A DNA stretch of 64,000 nucleotides, from contig QFXE01000005.1 in NCBI GenBank assembly GCA_003349915.1, positions 1-64,000 of the forward strand, written 5' to 3'. Origin of the DNA: an endosymbiont of Escarpia spicata. Lineage in GTDB: Bacteria; Pseudomonadota; Gammaproteobacteria; Chromatiales; Chromatiaceae. Made by a program: the position numbers and the translations under genes. Below, one piece after another: positions 51,347-60,282 of the stretch. The notes below the pieces were generated by a model that was not told the DNA's origin, did not search any database, and saw nothing but the letters and a program-made list of their open reading frames with translations. Positions within the stretch are counted from its first letter, which is position 1. The number at the start of each line of letters is the position of its first letter.

Positions 51347-53302
51347 TCACTGGTTTTCCGAAACCGGTGGCGTCGGATTTTCCTGCACACCATCGTGATA
51401 GGCAAAAAAACGTTTCACATTATTGAAATCACGGCTCTTTGTCATCGGTGGCAGGCTTTTGATAAAAACTTTTCCGTAGGGTTTGCTGAGCAGACGTGGA
51501 TCACAAAGCACCAGCACACCACGATCCTTCTCATCCCGGATCAGGCGTCCGGCACCCTGTTTCAGTGCGATCGCCGCCTGGGGCAGTTGAAAGGTCATGA
51601 AGGGGTTGCCGCCCCGTGCCCGCAGTGCGTCGATCCTCGCCTGCAGGACAGGATCACCCGGCGAGGCAAAGGGCAACTTATCGATGATCACGCAGGAGAG
51701 CGCATCTCCCCGCACATCCACCCCCTCCCAGAAACTGGAGGTTCCCAGCAGCACCGCATTACCGATGCTGCGGAACTGCTCCAGGAGTTCACCGCGAGGT
51801 GCGGTTCCCTGTACCAGCATGGGAAATTCGATACGATCCTGCAGATAATCGGCCGCCTCCTGCAGGGCGCGGTGGCTGGTAAAGAGCAGAAAGGCGCGGC
51901 CACCGCTCGCTTCCAGAATAGGGATGGAGAGATCGGAGACGGTGCGGTTGAACTCAGGGTTGTTGGGTTCCGGCAGGTCACTGGGCACATACCAGAGCGC
52001 CTGTTTCGGATAGTCGAAGGGGCTGTCCCAGCAGTGGGTCTCGGCATCCTCCAGCCCCAACTGATTGGCAAAGTGGCTGAAACTGCCCCCCACCGCCAGG
52101 GTTGCGGAGGTAAAAATCCAGGCCGCCGGATTGTTCGCCATTCGCTCCCGGAAGATAGCAGAGATCTCCAGCGGCGTCCGGTTGAGTCGGAAGCTCTGAC
52201 GCTGGGTCTCGAACCAGCGGATATCCTGCGCCTCATTCTCATCGAAGAGTTGATCCAGACGCGATGACAACTCCTTGCAGCGATCGCGGCAGCTGTCGAG
52301 CCCCTTGCCCCGTCCTGCAATCGCTTCGAGCATGTCACCCAGAATCGATAATTCGCTGCGCAACCGCTCCAGCCCGGCCTCCACTGCTGGGTTGTTCTCC
52401 ACATCGGACCATGCGCCACGCCGCATCTCCAGACCAAAGGCGAGACGCATATCCCGGGTGACCTGTTTCAGACGATCGGCCTGATCCACGATCTTTGGCA
52501 GATCCCCCGCTTCACGGTGATACTCCGACACGGTATCCCTGGCCAGATCGAGCAGCTGACGGCCGCTCAGACTCATGCCGAAGAAGCTACCCGCCACATC
52601 CGGCAGTTGATGCGCCTCGTCCAGGATAAAACAGTCTGCACTCGGCAACAGTTCACCAAAACCCTCGTCCTTCAGCGCCATATCGGCACAGAGCAGATGG
52701 TGATTGATCACCACCAGATCCGCCTCCTGGGCACGCCGCCGCGCTTCCACCAGATGGCACTTGCTGTAGGCGGGACACTCCTGGCCCAGGCAGTTCTCAG
52801 TGGTGGAGGTCACCATCGGCCAGATGGCGGCATCTTCAGGGATCGCCGACATCTCGGCGACATCGCCGCTTCTGGTCTGTCCCGACCAGCTACGCACCTG
52901 CTGCAGTTGGTGGCTCTGCTCGGCAGTCAAACGCCGATCCTCCAGCATGGCTGTCTCCATGCGATGGGTACAGAGGTAGTTGGCACGCCCTTTGAGCAGG
53001 GCGACGGAAACAGGGCTGGAGAGGCTCTCCCGCACCAGTGGCAGATCCCGATGGAACAGCTGATCCTGCAGATTCTTGGTGCCCGTGGAGACGATGACCT
53101 TGAGACCCGACATCAACGCCGGTACCAGATAGGCAAAGGTCTTGCCCGTCCCCGTGCCCGCCTCACAGATAAGAACTCCGCCATCGTTCAGGATGCGGCC
53201 GATCGTTTCCGCCATCTCCTGCTGCTGCGGGCGGTGGGAGAAGCCGTCGATGCGCCGGGCGAGCCAGCCGTCAGGCCCAAAGATCTCGCCAATATCGGTC
53301 AT
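51347..53302 (-). CDS. DinG/YoaA-type Fe-S helicase
   Basis: This 651-residue superfamily 2 helicase unwinds DNA 5' to 3'. It has a Walker A motif AGTGTGKTFAYLVP near residue 50, a DEAH box FILDEAHQLPD, the Fe-S cluster cysteines (LCTHRM and CLGQECPAYSKC), FTSATLAVGG, and the end motifs GTSSFWEGVDVRGDAL and QGAGRLIRDEKDRG. YoaA is the nearest relative by length and order. It removes blocks and R-loops or repairs forks. The small gene upstream ends 39 bases away and may be in one operon. Confidence 0.94.
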   Translation of the reverse strand: MTDIGEIFGPDGWLARRIDGFSHRPQQQEMAETIGRILNDGGVLICEAGTGTGKTFAYLVPALMSGLKVIVSTGTKNLQDQLFHRDLPLVRESLSSPVSVALLKGRANYLCTHRMETAMLEDRRLTAEQSHQLQQVRSWSGQTRSGDVAEMSAIPEDAAIWPMVTSTTENCLGQECPAYSKCHLVEARRRAQEADLVVINHHLLCADMALKDEGFGELLPSADCFILDEAHQLPDVAGSFFGMSLSGRQLLDLARDTVSEYHREAGDLPKIVDQADRLKQVTRDMRLAFGLEMRRGAWSDVENNPAVEAGLERLRSELSILGDMLEAIAGRGKGLDSCRDRCKELSSRLDQLFDENEAQDIRWFETQRQSFRLNRTPLEISAIFRERMANNPAAWIFTSATLAVGGSFSHFANQLGLEDAETHCWDSPFDYPKQALWYVPSDLPEPNNPEFNRTVSDLSIPILEASGGRAFLLFTSHRALQEAADYLQDRIEFPMLVQGTAPRGELLEQFRSIGNAVLLGTSSFWEGVDVRGDALSCVIIDKLPFASPGDPVLQARIDALRARGGNPFMTFQLPQAAIALKQGAGRLIRDEKDRGVLVLCDPRLLSKPYGKVFIKSLPPMTKSRDFNNVKRFFAYHDGVQENPTPPVSENQ

Positions 53303-53341
53303 GAAGACATTCCCGGATGCACCTGGATAACAATCAGGGTT

Positions 53342-53839
53342 TCAGCCGGACTGGTTGTCCCAGACCTCGGATTCGAGCCCATCCTCGCGGGTCCAGACCA
53401 GACGGCCGATGATCTTGAAACGGGCCACCGACATGGCGCCACGCTTGGCCCGGCTGCTGCTGGAGTCATTGACGAACTCAAGGATCTCATCCTTATCCGC
53501 CTCGTAGATTTCGTAGGGTTCATAATCCTCGTCCATGAGTACCAGCACCACGCTGTCCCACTCCCGATCGAGTTTGAGTTGACCGATACGTTGTCCGGAC
53601 TTGCTCTCGTCGAAGATGGTGCGGGATTTTATCTGCACCCGCCAGCCGTCCCGTGACGGGTCGATGGCATTGTAGCCGGTCTCACCCTCGGGACGCGGTT
53701 CCAGCCGCAGCAATTTTACTGCGTCATGTTCGGCAATCTCATTGCTGATACCAGGCAGTGGCTTACCCATGGTGCGTCGATACTCTGCCGCGAGCAGACG
53801 GGCCTGGGCGATCAGTTTGTCGGCGGCGTAGACGGTCAA
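53342..53839 (-). CDS. putative PD-(D/E)xK-fold protein
   Basis: This 165-residue cytoplasmic protein has no clear annotation. Residues 34-71 have an acidic residue on a helix (Glu34/Glu37), then GYNAID (Asp60), then WRVQIKSRT with Gln69 and Lys71. This order of E, D and QxK resembles the PD-(D/E)xK nuclease fold, but it is a motif reading only. The second half is acidic and then basic (DSSSSRAKRGAMSVARFKII). It lies just upstream of the DinG/YoaA helicase gene in the same direction. Confidence 0.6.
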   Translation of the reverse strand: MTVYAADKLIAQARLLAAEYRRTMGKPLPGISNEIAEHDAVKLLRLEPRPEGETGYNAIDPSRDGWRVQIKSRTIFDESKSGQRIGQLKLDREWDSVVLVLMDEDYEPYEIYEADKDEILEFVNDSSSSRAKRGAMSVARFKIIGRLVWTREDGLESEVWDNQSG

Positions 53840-54305
53840 GCCGGGTTCCTCATGGGTGCTATTCCTGGATTGTATCTGAATGTGGGGGGTGTGGCACAGG
53901 GTTGGAGTTGATTTATTGTGTCGCTGCGCGACGGTTTTTTGATCGGCGCTTCCTTACTCTGTCGTTTTTTCTTTTATTGCGGAAAGCGTGTTCCTCGCCC
54001 CGCTGGGCGAGTCACTTTTCTTTTTCGTGAAAAGAAAAGTGACCAAAAGAAAGCACGCCCGGCTGTCACGCCCTGCGGGCCGCTGCGATGCTCGCAAAAG
54101 TCGGCGGGACCGGAACTCGCTACGCTCAAACAGCCGGTCCCTTCTCCCGACTTTTCCTGCGCTTCTCGCTCGTGACAGAAACGGGGTTATCCACTGGCAG
54201 ACAGCGCCTTACCTGACTAGTGGCAGGGCGGCTTTCACACCACCGAGCAACACAGTAAAACAGGGATAAGAGCCGCAGTTGTTTGAGCCCAGCGAGTTCT
54301 GCAAA
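53840..54305. other. intergenic region with a nested palindromic element
   Basis: This 466-base gap between the nuclease-like gene and the end of the PBP1b gene holds the structured element at 54011-54178, surrounded by sequence without genes. Several open frames on the plus strand run through it but they show no ribosome site or family match. Confidence 0.6.
54011..54178. repeat. nested palindromic element
   Basis: A perfect hairpin (GTCACTTTTCTTTT, loop TCGTG, AAAAGAAAAGTGAC; 54011-54043) is followed by a larger nested structure. CTGTCACG at 54063-54070 pairs with CGTGACAG at 54171-54178, and inside it AAAAGTCGG and GGGACCGG pair with CCGGTCCC and CCGACTTTT. The sequence type is one I recall as dispersed in gammaproteobacterial genomes. 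It could be a non-autonomous mobile element or a structured RNA. Confidence 0.7.
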
Positions 54306-56639
54306 TCACCGAAACAACTGCTGAAACCAGTCGATATTATCATCGACAAAAGTCTCACTGCCTCTCTGTGCAGAGGCGCACTCAGCCCGTCGCGTCGGCT
54401 CACTACCACGGATGAACGGCATCAGTCTCGCCTCCGCACATCCAGCGCCAAGCAGTCCCGATTGCGGGTCGATGGCAACCGGCACAATGCCTTGCGGCAT
54501 CTTTTCCTCCAGGCGCGACACACCGATACGCCGCATCAGGTCTCCCCATACACGCATAGCGCCGTTGGAGCCAGTGAGACCGGTACCTTTATTGTTGTCG
54601 CGACCTACCCAAACGACAGCCACCCGCCTGCGGTCAAACCCGGCAAACCAGCTGTCCCGTAACTTATCGGTCGTCCCGGTCTTTCCTGCCAATCCCCCCA
54701 CATTGGAGAGCTGGTTCACAAGCCCCCGGCCTGTCCCCTCGAAAATCACCTGCTGCAGGGCTTTGCTCAGGAGAAAAACCGCCTTTTTGTCGGCAACCTG
54801 AGACACGGACAGGGAGTAGCGGGAGAGCGGCCTGCCGCCCGCATCCGTCACTGCGCTGATCGCCCTCAGTCGGGCCAGCAGGCCACCTGTCGCCAGCGCC
54901 TGATACATCTGAGCCATCTCCAGGGGAGAGAGAGAGACCGCCCCCAGCAGCATGGATGGATAGATATTCAACGGCCGTTCGACACCCAGATCCCGCAGGG
55001 TTGCCGTCACCTTTTTCAGACCGACATCCATGCCCAGTCGCACGGTCGCCAGATTGTAGGAGTGAGCCAGCGCGTCCTGCAACAGGACCTTACCGTGACT
55101 CTTACGATCGTAGTTGCGGGGCGACCAGATATTACCGTCCGAGCCTTTAAGACGAATGGCGCTATCCTGCAGCGAAGTGGCCAACGTATAACGCCCGGGC
55201 TCGGAGAGCGCCGTGAGAAAGACCGCCGGTTTTATCAGCGAACCCACCGGCCGTATTGCATCCAGCGCACGGTTGAAACCGGCATAGCGGGGATTGCGGT
55301 CACCCACCAGCGCGCTGACTTCCCCCGTCTCCACATCGGCCACAACCAGTGCACCCTGCAAAGTGCCAGCCTTGATTCCAGGACGTTTCTCGATCTGTTT
55401 CAACTGACTGCTCAGCGCCTGCTCCGCCCGTTCCTGTACCCAGGGATCGAGGGTGGAGAATATGCGCAGTCCCTCACTGTTGAGATCTGCTTCGTCATAG
55501 TCCCGCCGCAGTTGCCTTCGCACCAGGTCGATAAACGCAGGGTAGCTACCCGCCCCCGCCCGGCCCTTCTGCAAACCCAAGGGCGCCTTTAATGCCGATG
55601 CTGCCTGACCTGCGCTGAAGAGACCCTGCTCCTGCATCAGATTCAGCACCAGTGTGCGGCGTTTCAACGCGCGCTCGGGGTGACGTTTGGGATCGTAGGC
55701 AGACGGACCCCGAACCAGCGCCACCAGCAGTGCTACCCTCGGCAGGTCCAGTTCAGCCAACGGACGGTTGAAGTAGAAGCGGCTTGCCAGTCCGAAACCG
55801 TGGATTGCACGGCCGCCATCCTGCCCCAGATAGATCTCGTTGGCGTAGGCTTCGAGGATCTCATCCTTGCTGTAGTGAAACTCCAGAATCACCGACATCA
55901 GCGCTTCATTTACTTTTCGCAGCAGGGAACGCTCTCTGGTAAGGAAAAAATTCTTCACCAGTTGCTGGGTCAATGTGCTCCCCCCCTGCACGACCCCACC
56001 GGCGCGGATATTGGCTATCAGCGCCCGGCCTATGGCCAGCAGGTCGAGACCGAAATGGGACTGGAAATGGCGATCCTCCACGGCGAAAAGGGCCGACACC
56101 AGCAATTCCGGCAACTCACTGCGTCGCAACAGCACCCGGTCCTCGCTGTGGGCAGGATGCAGGCTGCCGATCAATGCCGGTTCAAGGGGGTAACTGTCGA
56201 AACGTTTGCCGTTCGCCGCCTGTTTGAGGGTTTTGACACGCCCCTTCGCGATACGGACTTCCAGATAGTCGGAACCCCGTTGGCCTGTGGCGAAGTGGAA
56301 CGGGCGGGTACGAATCAGGAAACGCCCTTTATAGCTAGAGTAGCTGCCGGCATTGTCGGGGTGTTTGATCCGGCGATAACCCAATCCATCCAGCGTCTGA
56401 CGCAGACGTTTTTCAGTGAGCGGCACACCTGGCTGGAGCAGCAGCGATCGTCCATAAACCTGTGCCGGCACAGCCCAGCGGCGTCCCTCGAAACGAACCT
56501 GCACGATCCGGTCGAGATAGAGCACATAGAGTGTGGCGCTGAAGATCAACGCCGCCAGGCCCAGCCATATCCATCGCTTCCATGACGTTGCAGCCCGCCG
56601 GGCGCTCCGTCTGCCCCGCTTTTTCCTGCGTTTTGCCAT
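54306..56639 (-). CDS. mrcB: bifunctional penicillin-binding protein 1B
   Basis: PBP1b polymerises and cross-links peptidoglycan in the periplasm, anchored by one N-terminal helix (WIWLGLAALIFSATLYVLYL). Domains in order: UB2H-like (VYGRSLLLQPGVPLTEKRLR), glycosyltransferase GT51 (AVEDRHFQSHFGLD; QGGSTLTQQLVKN; LEAYANEIYLGQ), then transpeptidase with SLIK (nucleophile Ser), SYN (SHSYNLAT) and KTGTTD. I use the ATG at 56639 (MAKRRKKRGRR), giving 777 residues with a basic cytoplasmic tail. A longer reading would start inside a repeat. Confidence 0.95.
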   Translation of the reverse strand: MAKRRKKRGRRSARRAATSWKRWIWLGLAALIFSATLYVLYLDRIVQVRFEGRRWAVPAQVYGRSLLLQPGVPLTEKRLRQTLDGLGYRRIKHPDNAGSYSSYKGRFLIRTRPFHFATGQRGSDYLEVRIAKGRVKTLKQAANGKRFDSYPLEPALIGSLHPAHSEDRVLLRRSELPELLVSALFAVEDRHFQSHFGLDLLAIGRALIANIRAGGVVQGGSTLTQQLVKNFFLTRERSLLRKVNEALMSVILEFHYSKDEILEAYANEIYLGQDGGRAIHGFGLASRFYFNRPLAELDLPRVALLVALVRGPSAYDPKRHPERALKRRTLVLNLMQEQGLFSAGQAASALKAPLGLQKGRAGAGSYPAFIDLVRRQLRRDYDEADLNSEGLRIFSTLDPWVQERAEQALSSQLKQIEKRPGIKAGTLQGALVVADVETGEVSALVGDRNPRYAGFNRALDAIRPVGSLIKPAVFLTALSEPGRYTLATSLQDSAIRLKGSDGNIWSPRNYDRKSHGKVLLQDALAHSYNLATVRLGMDVGLKKVTATLRDLGVERPLNIYPSMLLGAVSLSPLEMAQMYQALATGGLLARLRAISAVTDAGGRPLSRYSLSVSQVADKKAVFLLSKALQQVIFEGTGRGLVNQLSNVGGLAGKTGTTDKLRDSWFAGFDRRRVAVVWVGRDNNKGTGLTGSNGAMRVWGDLMRRIGVSRLEEKMPQGIVPVAIDPQSGLLGAGCAEARLMPFIRGSEPTRRAECASAQRGSETFVDDNIDWFQQLFR

Positions 56640-56670
56640 ATACGCGCCAGGAGTTCCTTCAACAGGATTT

Positions 56671-56748
56671 GTAGGGTGCGCCATGCGCACCAGAACAAGC
56701 CGTATTCACGGTATACACGCTGATCATGGTGCGCGCAGCACACCCTAC
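56671..56748. repeat. imperfect inverted repeat, family R1
   Basis: Two R1 arms, 56671-56692 and 56727-56748, face each other with 34 bases between and about 18 of 22 positions matching. They lie in the gap between the L,D-transpeptidase and mrcB, both on the minus strand, upstream of the mrcB start. Confidence 0.8.
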
Positions 56749-56779
56749 ATCCTTTTTACTGCGTTTAACCATATGAGAG

Positions 56780-57508
56780 TCAGTGCACCGCTGCCAGACG
56801 ATCGCACTCGCTGTTACAGGGGACCACCTTGGCTGCCAAGGGAAACTGCTGCAAACGTGCAGCGAGATAGCGATAGAGTTCCCTGACCCACGCCGCGCTA
56901 TCCTGTTTGGCCGCAACAGAGTGCTGCCGGAAATCCCGCGGGGTGATCAGCACACCAGCCTGCTCCACACCGATGCGTGCCGCCAGCACAAAAAGCTCCT
57001 CGATCCCGCGATTTCCCATTGCCAGACAACCGGCAGACCAGGTGCTACCGTGAATAAATATATTTGACCCAGGCTGCATCCGTCCCTCTACTGAGGCGTT
57101 GGCCCAATCGAAGGTGTTGGGATAGTCGAGTTTCATCGAAAGGTGGAAGGCACTATTGGGGTTGAGGGCCTCGATGCGGTAGAAACCTTCGGGTACCTGC
57201 CGGTCCCCTTCCCGCAGTTTGGGTCCGCTCCCTCCGCTGGCGGCCAGCACGGGGTAATCGTGGATATGCTTCCACTGAGTATCGCTGAAGACCCACAACT
57301 CCACGATGCGGCGATCCTTCAATGCTATAAACTGGATCTGCTGCGGCGGGTATTCAACTCCTGCGTGATGAAAACGTTTCTCCAGTACCGCTTCGGCGGC
57401 AGGGGCGTAACGCTCAAGCACGCGTTTAAGATCAGGATCGATGATTGCCGAAACCTCTGCCAGAACCAGACTGCTCCACAGCAGCAGCAACAGGAGCGGC
57501 AGTCTCAC
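56780..57508 (-). CDS. YafK-type L,D-transpeptidase-family protein
   Basis: This 242-residue protein begins with a signal peptide (MRLPLLLLLLWSSLVLA) and has a YkuD-type catalytic domain. The signature is IFIHGSTWSAGCLAMGN, with the His and the catalytic Cys in the HG...GC pattern. YafK-like enzymes (DpaA) release lipoproteins from peptidoglycan rather than form cross-links, so either activity is possible. Its start overlaps the amidotransferase gene by four bases. Confidence 0.87.
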   Translation of the reverse strand: MRLPLLLLLLWSSLVLAEVSAIIDPDLKRVLERYAPAAEAVLEKRFHHAGVEYPPQQIQFIALKDRRIVELWVFSDTQWKHIHDYPVLAASGGSGPKLREGDRQVPEGFYRIEALNPNSAFHLSMKLDYPNTFDWANASVEGRMQPGSNIFIHGSTWSAGCLAMGNRGIEELFVLAARIGVEQAGVLITPRDFRQHSVAAKQDSAAWVRELYRYLAARLQQFPLAAKVVPCNSECDRLAAVH

Positions 57509-58212
57509 TTGCGTCGAACCCGTTCAAGCCAGTTGCCGTAAATCACATCAGAAACCTGATGCAGCTGTTTTATCTTTGCCGACAGATCATCGGTAATGGT
57601 CGTGGAGGATTGTGCGCAGCGGGAGGTCAACATCAGATCGCTGCCATACTTGGACAACCAGGCCTCCACCATCTCCTCGGTCATCTCCAGATGGAACTGC
57701 ATGCCGATGTGGTCGCCAAAAATATAGGCCTGATTGCGGAAACACTTGCTCTTGAGCAACGGTTCACTGCCGGGAGGCATGGAGAAGGTGTCGGCGTGCC
57801 AGTGAAAAGTATCGAAGGAGGTTGGAAGTCCATCAAGCCAGCCGGTGTGCTCTTCACCATTGATGCGCTGCAGTGGATACCAACCGATCTCCATCCCATC
57901 TCCCTTGGTGACCTCACCGCCGAGCGCCTTGCTCATCAACTGTCCACCAAAACAGATCCCCATCATCGGCACCCCGGCCTGGTGTGCCTTGCGGATCACT
58001 TCCAGCTCGGCATCCCGCCACGCCAGCGAATCGTTCACGCTCGCCTGAGCCCCCATAAAGACCAGCCCGGAGACATCATCCACCTGCGGCGGCACCGGGC
58101 GGTCCGCATCAATACAGACCAGTTCCCAGGGAACCTGATGACGATCGAGGAACTCCCCAAGATAACCGGGGCCTTCACAGGCGATATGGCGAAAGATGCG
58201 GATCGGTTTCAC
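57505..58212 (-). CDS. class I glutamine amidotransferase
   Basis: This 235-residue stand-alone amidotransferase has the catalytic Cys in GVPMMGICFGGQLMSKALGG and the His-Glu pair in GMQFHLEMTEEM, plus FHWHADTFSMPPG typical of the GMP-synthase-like subgroup. It would hydrolyse glutamine or a gamma-glutamyl compound and transfer or release ammonia; the acceptor is unknown. It is translationally coupled (ATGA overlap) to the following YafK-type protein. Confidence 0.9.
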   Translation of the reverse strand: MKPIRIFRHIACEGPGYLGEFLDRHQVPWELVCIDADRPVPPQVDDVSGLVFMGAQASVNDSLAWRDAELEVIRKAHQAGVPMMGICFGGQLMSKALGGEVTKGDGMEIGWYPLQRINGEEHTGWLDGLPTSFDTFHWHADTFSMPPGSEPLLKSKCFRNQAYIFGDHIGMQFHLEMTEEMVEAWLSKYGSDLMLTSRCAQSSTTITDDLSAKIKQLHQVSDVIYGNWLERVRRK

Positions 58213-58435
58213 GTTGACTCGGACAGCGGGGTTTAGAACTCCATTTTAACCGCGGATTCAAGGATTAGAAACCATCTAAACAGTCCACTTTAGGAATAAT
58301 CCATCACAGGCTGAAAAACAGGATTTCTAACCTTGCAGAGTCGATATTCTTGAACTATGGATTATCTGTTGAGTCGTTTATTTCCGCCCTCGCTCACCAC
58401 CAAATGGATAAAACACAACTATAAAGGGGAATGCC

Positions 58436-60262
58436 ATGTCCACAGAGATTCTCGAAACACCCGACGGCTACAAGCTCAATGCCGATAACGATACCCCGGA
58501 CTCTCGGGACCACTTCTATCAACCATCGTTGATACAACTCAAACCGGCCGTGGAACCCGACTACGTCAGTCTGAAGATTCTGGATCAGGGCAAGGAGGGC
58601 GCCTGCACCGGCTTCGGTCTGGCGGCAGTCATCAACATGCTGAATCAGAAACGGGACAGCGATATCAGGGTCAGCGCCCGCATGCTCTACAACATGGCAA
58701 AAAAATTCGACCGTTGGCCAGGTGAAGCATACTCCGGATCCAGTTGCCGGGGTGCTATTCAAGGCTGGAAGAGTATGGGTGTCTGCAGTGATGAACTCTG
58801 GCCCTATCGAAGTGAAGACCGCTCCTACCTGACCATCGAGCGCGCCAAAAACGCACGCAACAATACCGTTGGCGCCTACTACCGTCTGAAACACAACATT
58901 GCTGATTTCCACGCCGCCCTGAACGAAACCGGGGTAATCTACGTCTCCGCCAACGTCCACTCCGGCTGGTGGCCACGCAACGTCCGCCGCGGCCGCATAC
59001 ATTTCCGGGACCGTCCCCAGGGCGGACATGCCTTTGCCGTCGTCGGCTACAACGAAGCGGGTTTTCTGGTGCAGAACTCCTGGGGGCCAAGCTGGGGCCA
59101 AGACGGCCTCGCCCTCTGGAGTTATGAGGACTGGCAGGCCAATATCAAAGACGCTTGGGTGGTCCGGCTCGCCCTGCCCACGCCAAACATCTTTCCTGGG
59201 GTGGCGCATGCCAATGGCAATGAGACCGGCGAGAACTTCTCCCTCTTCAAAAAACGTCCAACCCGGGGAGAGATCGCTGGCCATTTCGTGCATATCGACG
59301 ATGGCGACCTGCATGACCAGGGACGTTACTGGAGCAAACGGGTAGACCTGCGGCAAACCGCTGATCTGGTCGCAGACAGCGAGGATTACGACCACCTGCT
59401 CTTCTACGCCCACGGCGGCTTGAACAGCATCTACGACTCTGCGCGGCGTATCAAGGCGATGAAACAGGTCTTCAAGGACAATCGCATCTACCCCTTCCAC
59501 TTCATGTACGACACCGGACTGCTGGAGGAGCTCAAAGACATCCTGTTGCGGCGCCACAGGGAAGGAGGTGAGAAAGTTGCCGGTTTTACCGACTACACCG
59601 ACAAGTTGCTTGAGAAGTCGACCCGCCCCCTCGGCCGCGCCCTCTGGCGGGAGATGAAGCTCGGCGCCAAGCGCCCCTTCAGCAGCAATGCCCGCGGCGG
59701 CATGCAGACCCTCAATGTCTTTCTCGATGCACTGTCCGAAAGCGACAAGCCCAAGAAGATCCATCTTGTGGGTCACAGCACCGGCGCCATCCTGCTGGCT
59801 TGGCTGATCAAGGCACTACCGAAAGCCAACGAGAACACAACCATCGCCAGCTGCAGCCTGATGGCCCCTGCCGCCACCGTTGATCTGTTCAGGAAAAACT
59901 TCTCCCCCGAAATCGGCAAACTGATCGAGCAGTTGCGTATCTACAGTCTCTCCAAAGAGTTGGAACTGGATGACCATGTCGCCTATGTCTATCGCAAGTC
60001 ACTGCTCTACTACGTCTCACTAGCCTGTGAAGAGGAACTGGGAGAGCAGATCGTGGGTATGGTTGAGCATAACGAACAGTTCCCCCAGGATAAGAAATTT
60101 AAAATCATCATCAGTAAAGGAAAGGATGGAGGCGAAAAACGCAGCCATAGCGAGGAACATGGTGGTTTCGATAACGACCGCACCACCATGAACGACATCC
60201 TGAAAACCATTCTTGGCAAAAAACCGAAGCGGTCTTTTGAGGACGATGACCTCGATTATTAA
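58436..60262 (+). CDS. papain-like peptidase fused to an alpha/beta hydrolase
   Basis: This 608-residue protein has two hydrolase domains. Residues about 40-260 form a papain-like C1 peptidase: oxyanion Gln51 in LDQGKEGACTGFG, nucleophile Cys57 (spacing of six, as in papain), His198 in GGHAFAVVGYN and Asn214 in VQNSWGPSWGQDG. Residues about 300-608 form an alpha/beta hydrolase: LLFYAHGGLNS, nucleophile Ser448 in VGHSTGAILL, and a late His in EEHGGFDND. It has no signal peptide, so it should work in the cytoplasm or be delivered by another route. It is preceded by an AAGGGGAA ribosome site. It stands alone, divergent from the amidotransferase gene. Substrates unknown. Confidence 0.88.
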   Translation: MSTEILETPDGYKLNADNDTPDSRDHFYQPSLIQLKPAVEPDYVSLKILDQGKEGACTGFGLAAVINMLNQKRDSDIRVSARMLYNMAKKFDRWPGEAYSGSSCRGAIQGWKSMGVCSDELWPYRSEDRSYLTIERAKNARNNTVGAYYRLKHNIADFHAALNETGVIYVSANVHSGWWPRNVRRGRIHFRDRPQGGHAFAVVGYNEAGFLVQNSWGPSWGQDGLALWSYEDWQANIKDAWVVRLALPTPNIFPGVAHANGNETGENFSLFKKRPTRGEIAGHFVHIDDGDLHDQGRYWSKRVDLRQTADLVADSEDYDHLLFYAHGGLNSIYDSARRIKAMKQVFKDNRIYPFHFMYDTGLLEELKDILLRRHREGGEKVAGFTDYTDKLLEKSTRPLGRALWREMKLGAKRPFSSNARGGMQTLNVFLDALSESDKPKKIHLVGHSTGAILLAWLIKALPKANENTTIASCSLMAPAATVDLFRKNFSPEIGKLIEQLRIYSLSKELELDDHVAYVYRKSLLYYVSLACEEELGEQIVGMVEHNEQFPQDKKFKIIISKGKDGGEKRSHSEEHGGFDNDRTTMNDILKTILGKKPKRSFEDDDLDY

Positions 60263-60282
60263 CCTCCAGAAATAGACAGGAC

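Noticed and set aside
54011-54178. Palindromic element considered as an insertion sequence or CRISPR repeat
   Set aside because: There is no transposase frame, and no regular repeat-spacer pattern; it is one nested inverted structure.
58394-59776. 460-codon open frame on the minus strand, antisense to the peptidase-hydrolase gene
   Set aside because: The plus-strand frame has clear catalytic motifs and a good ribosome site. The antisense frame has no family match and reflects codon bias of the opposite strand.
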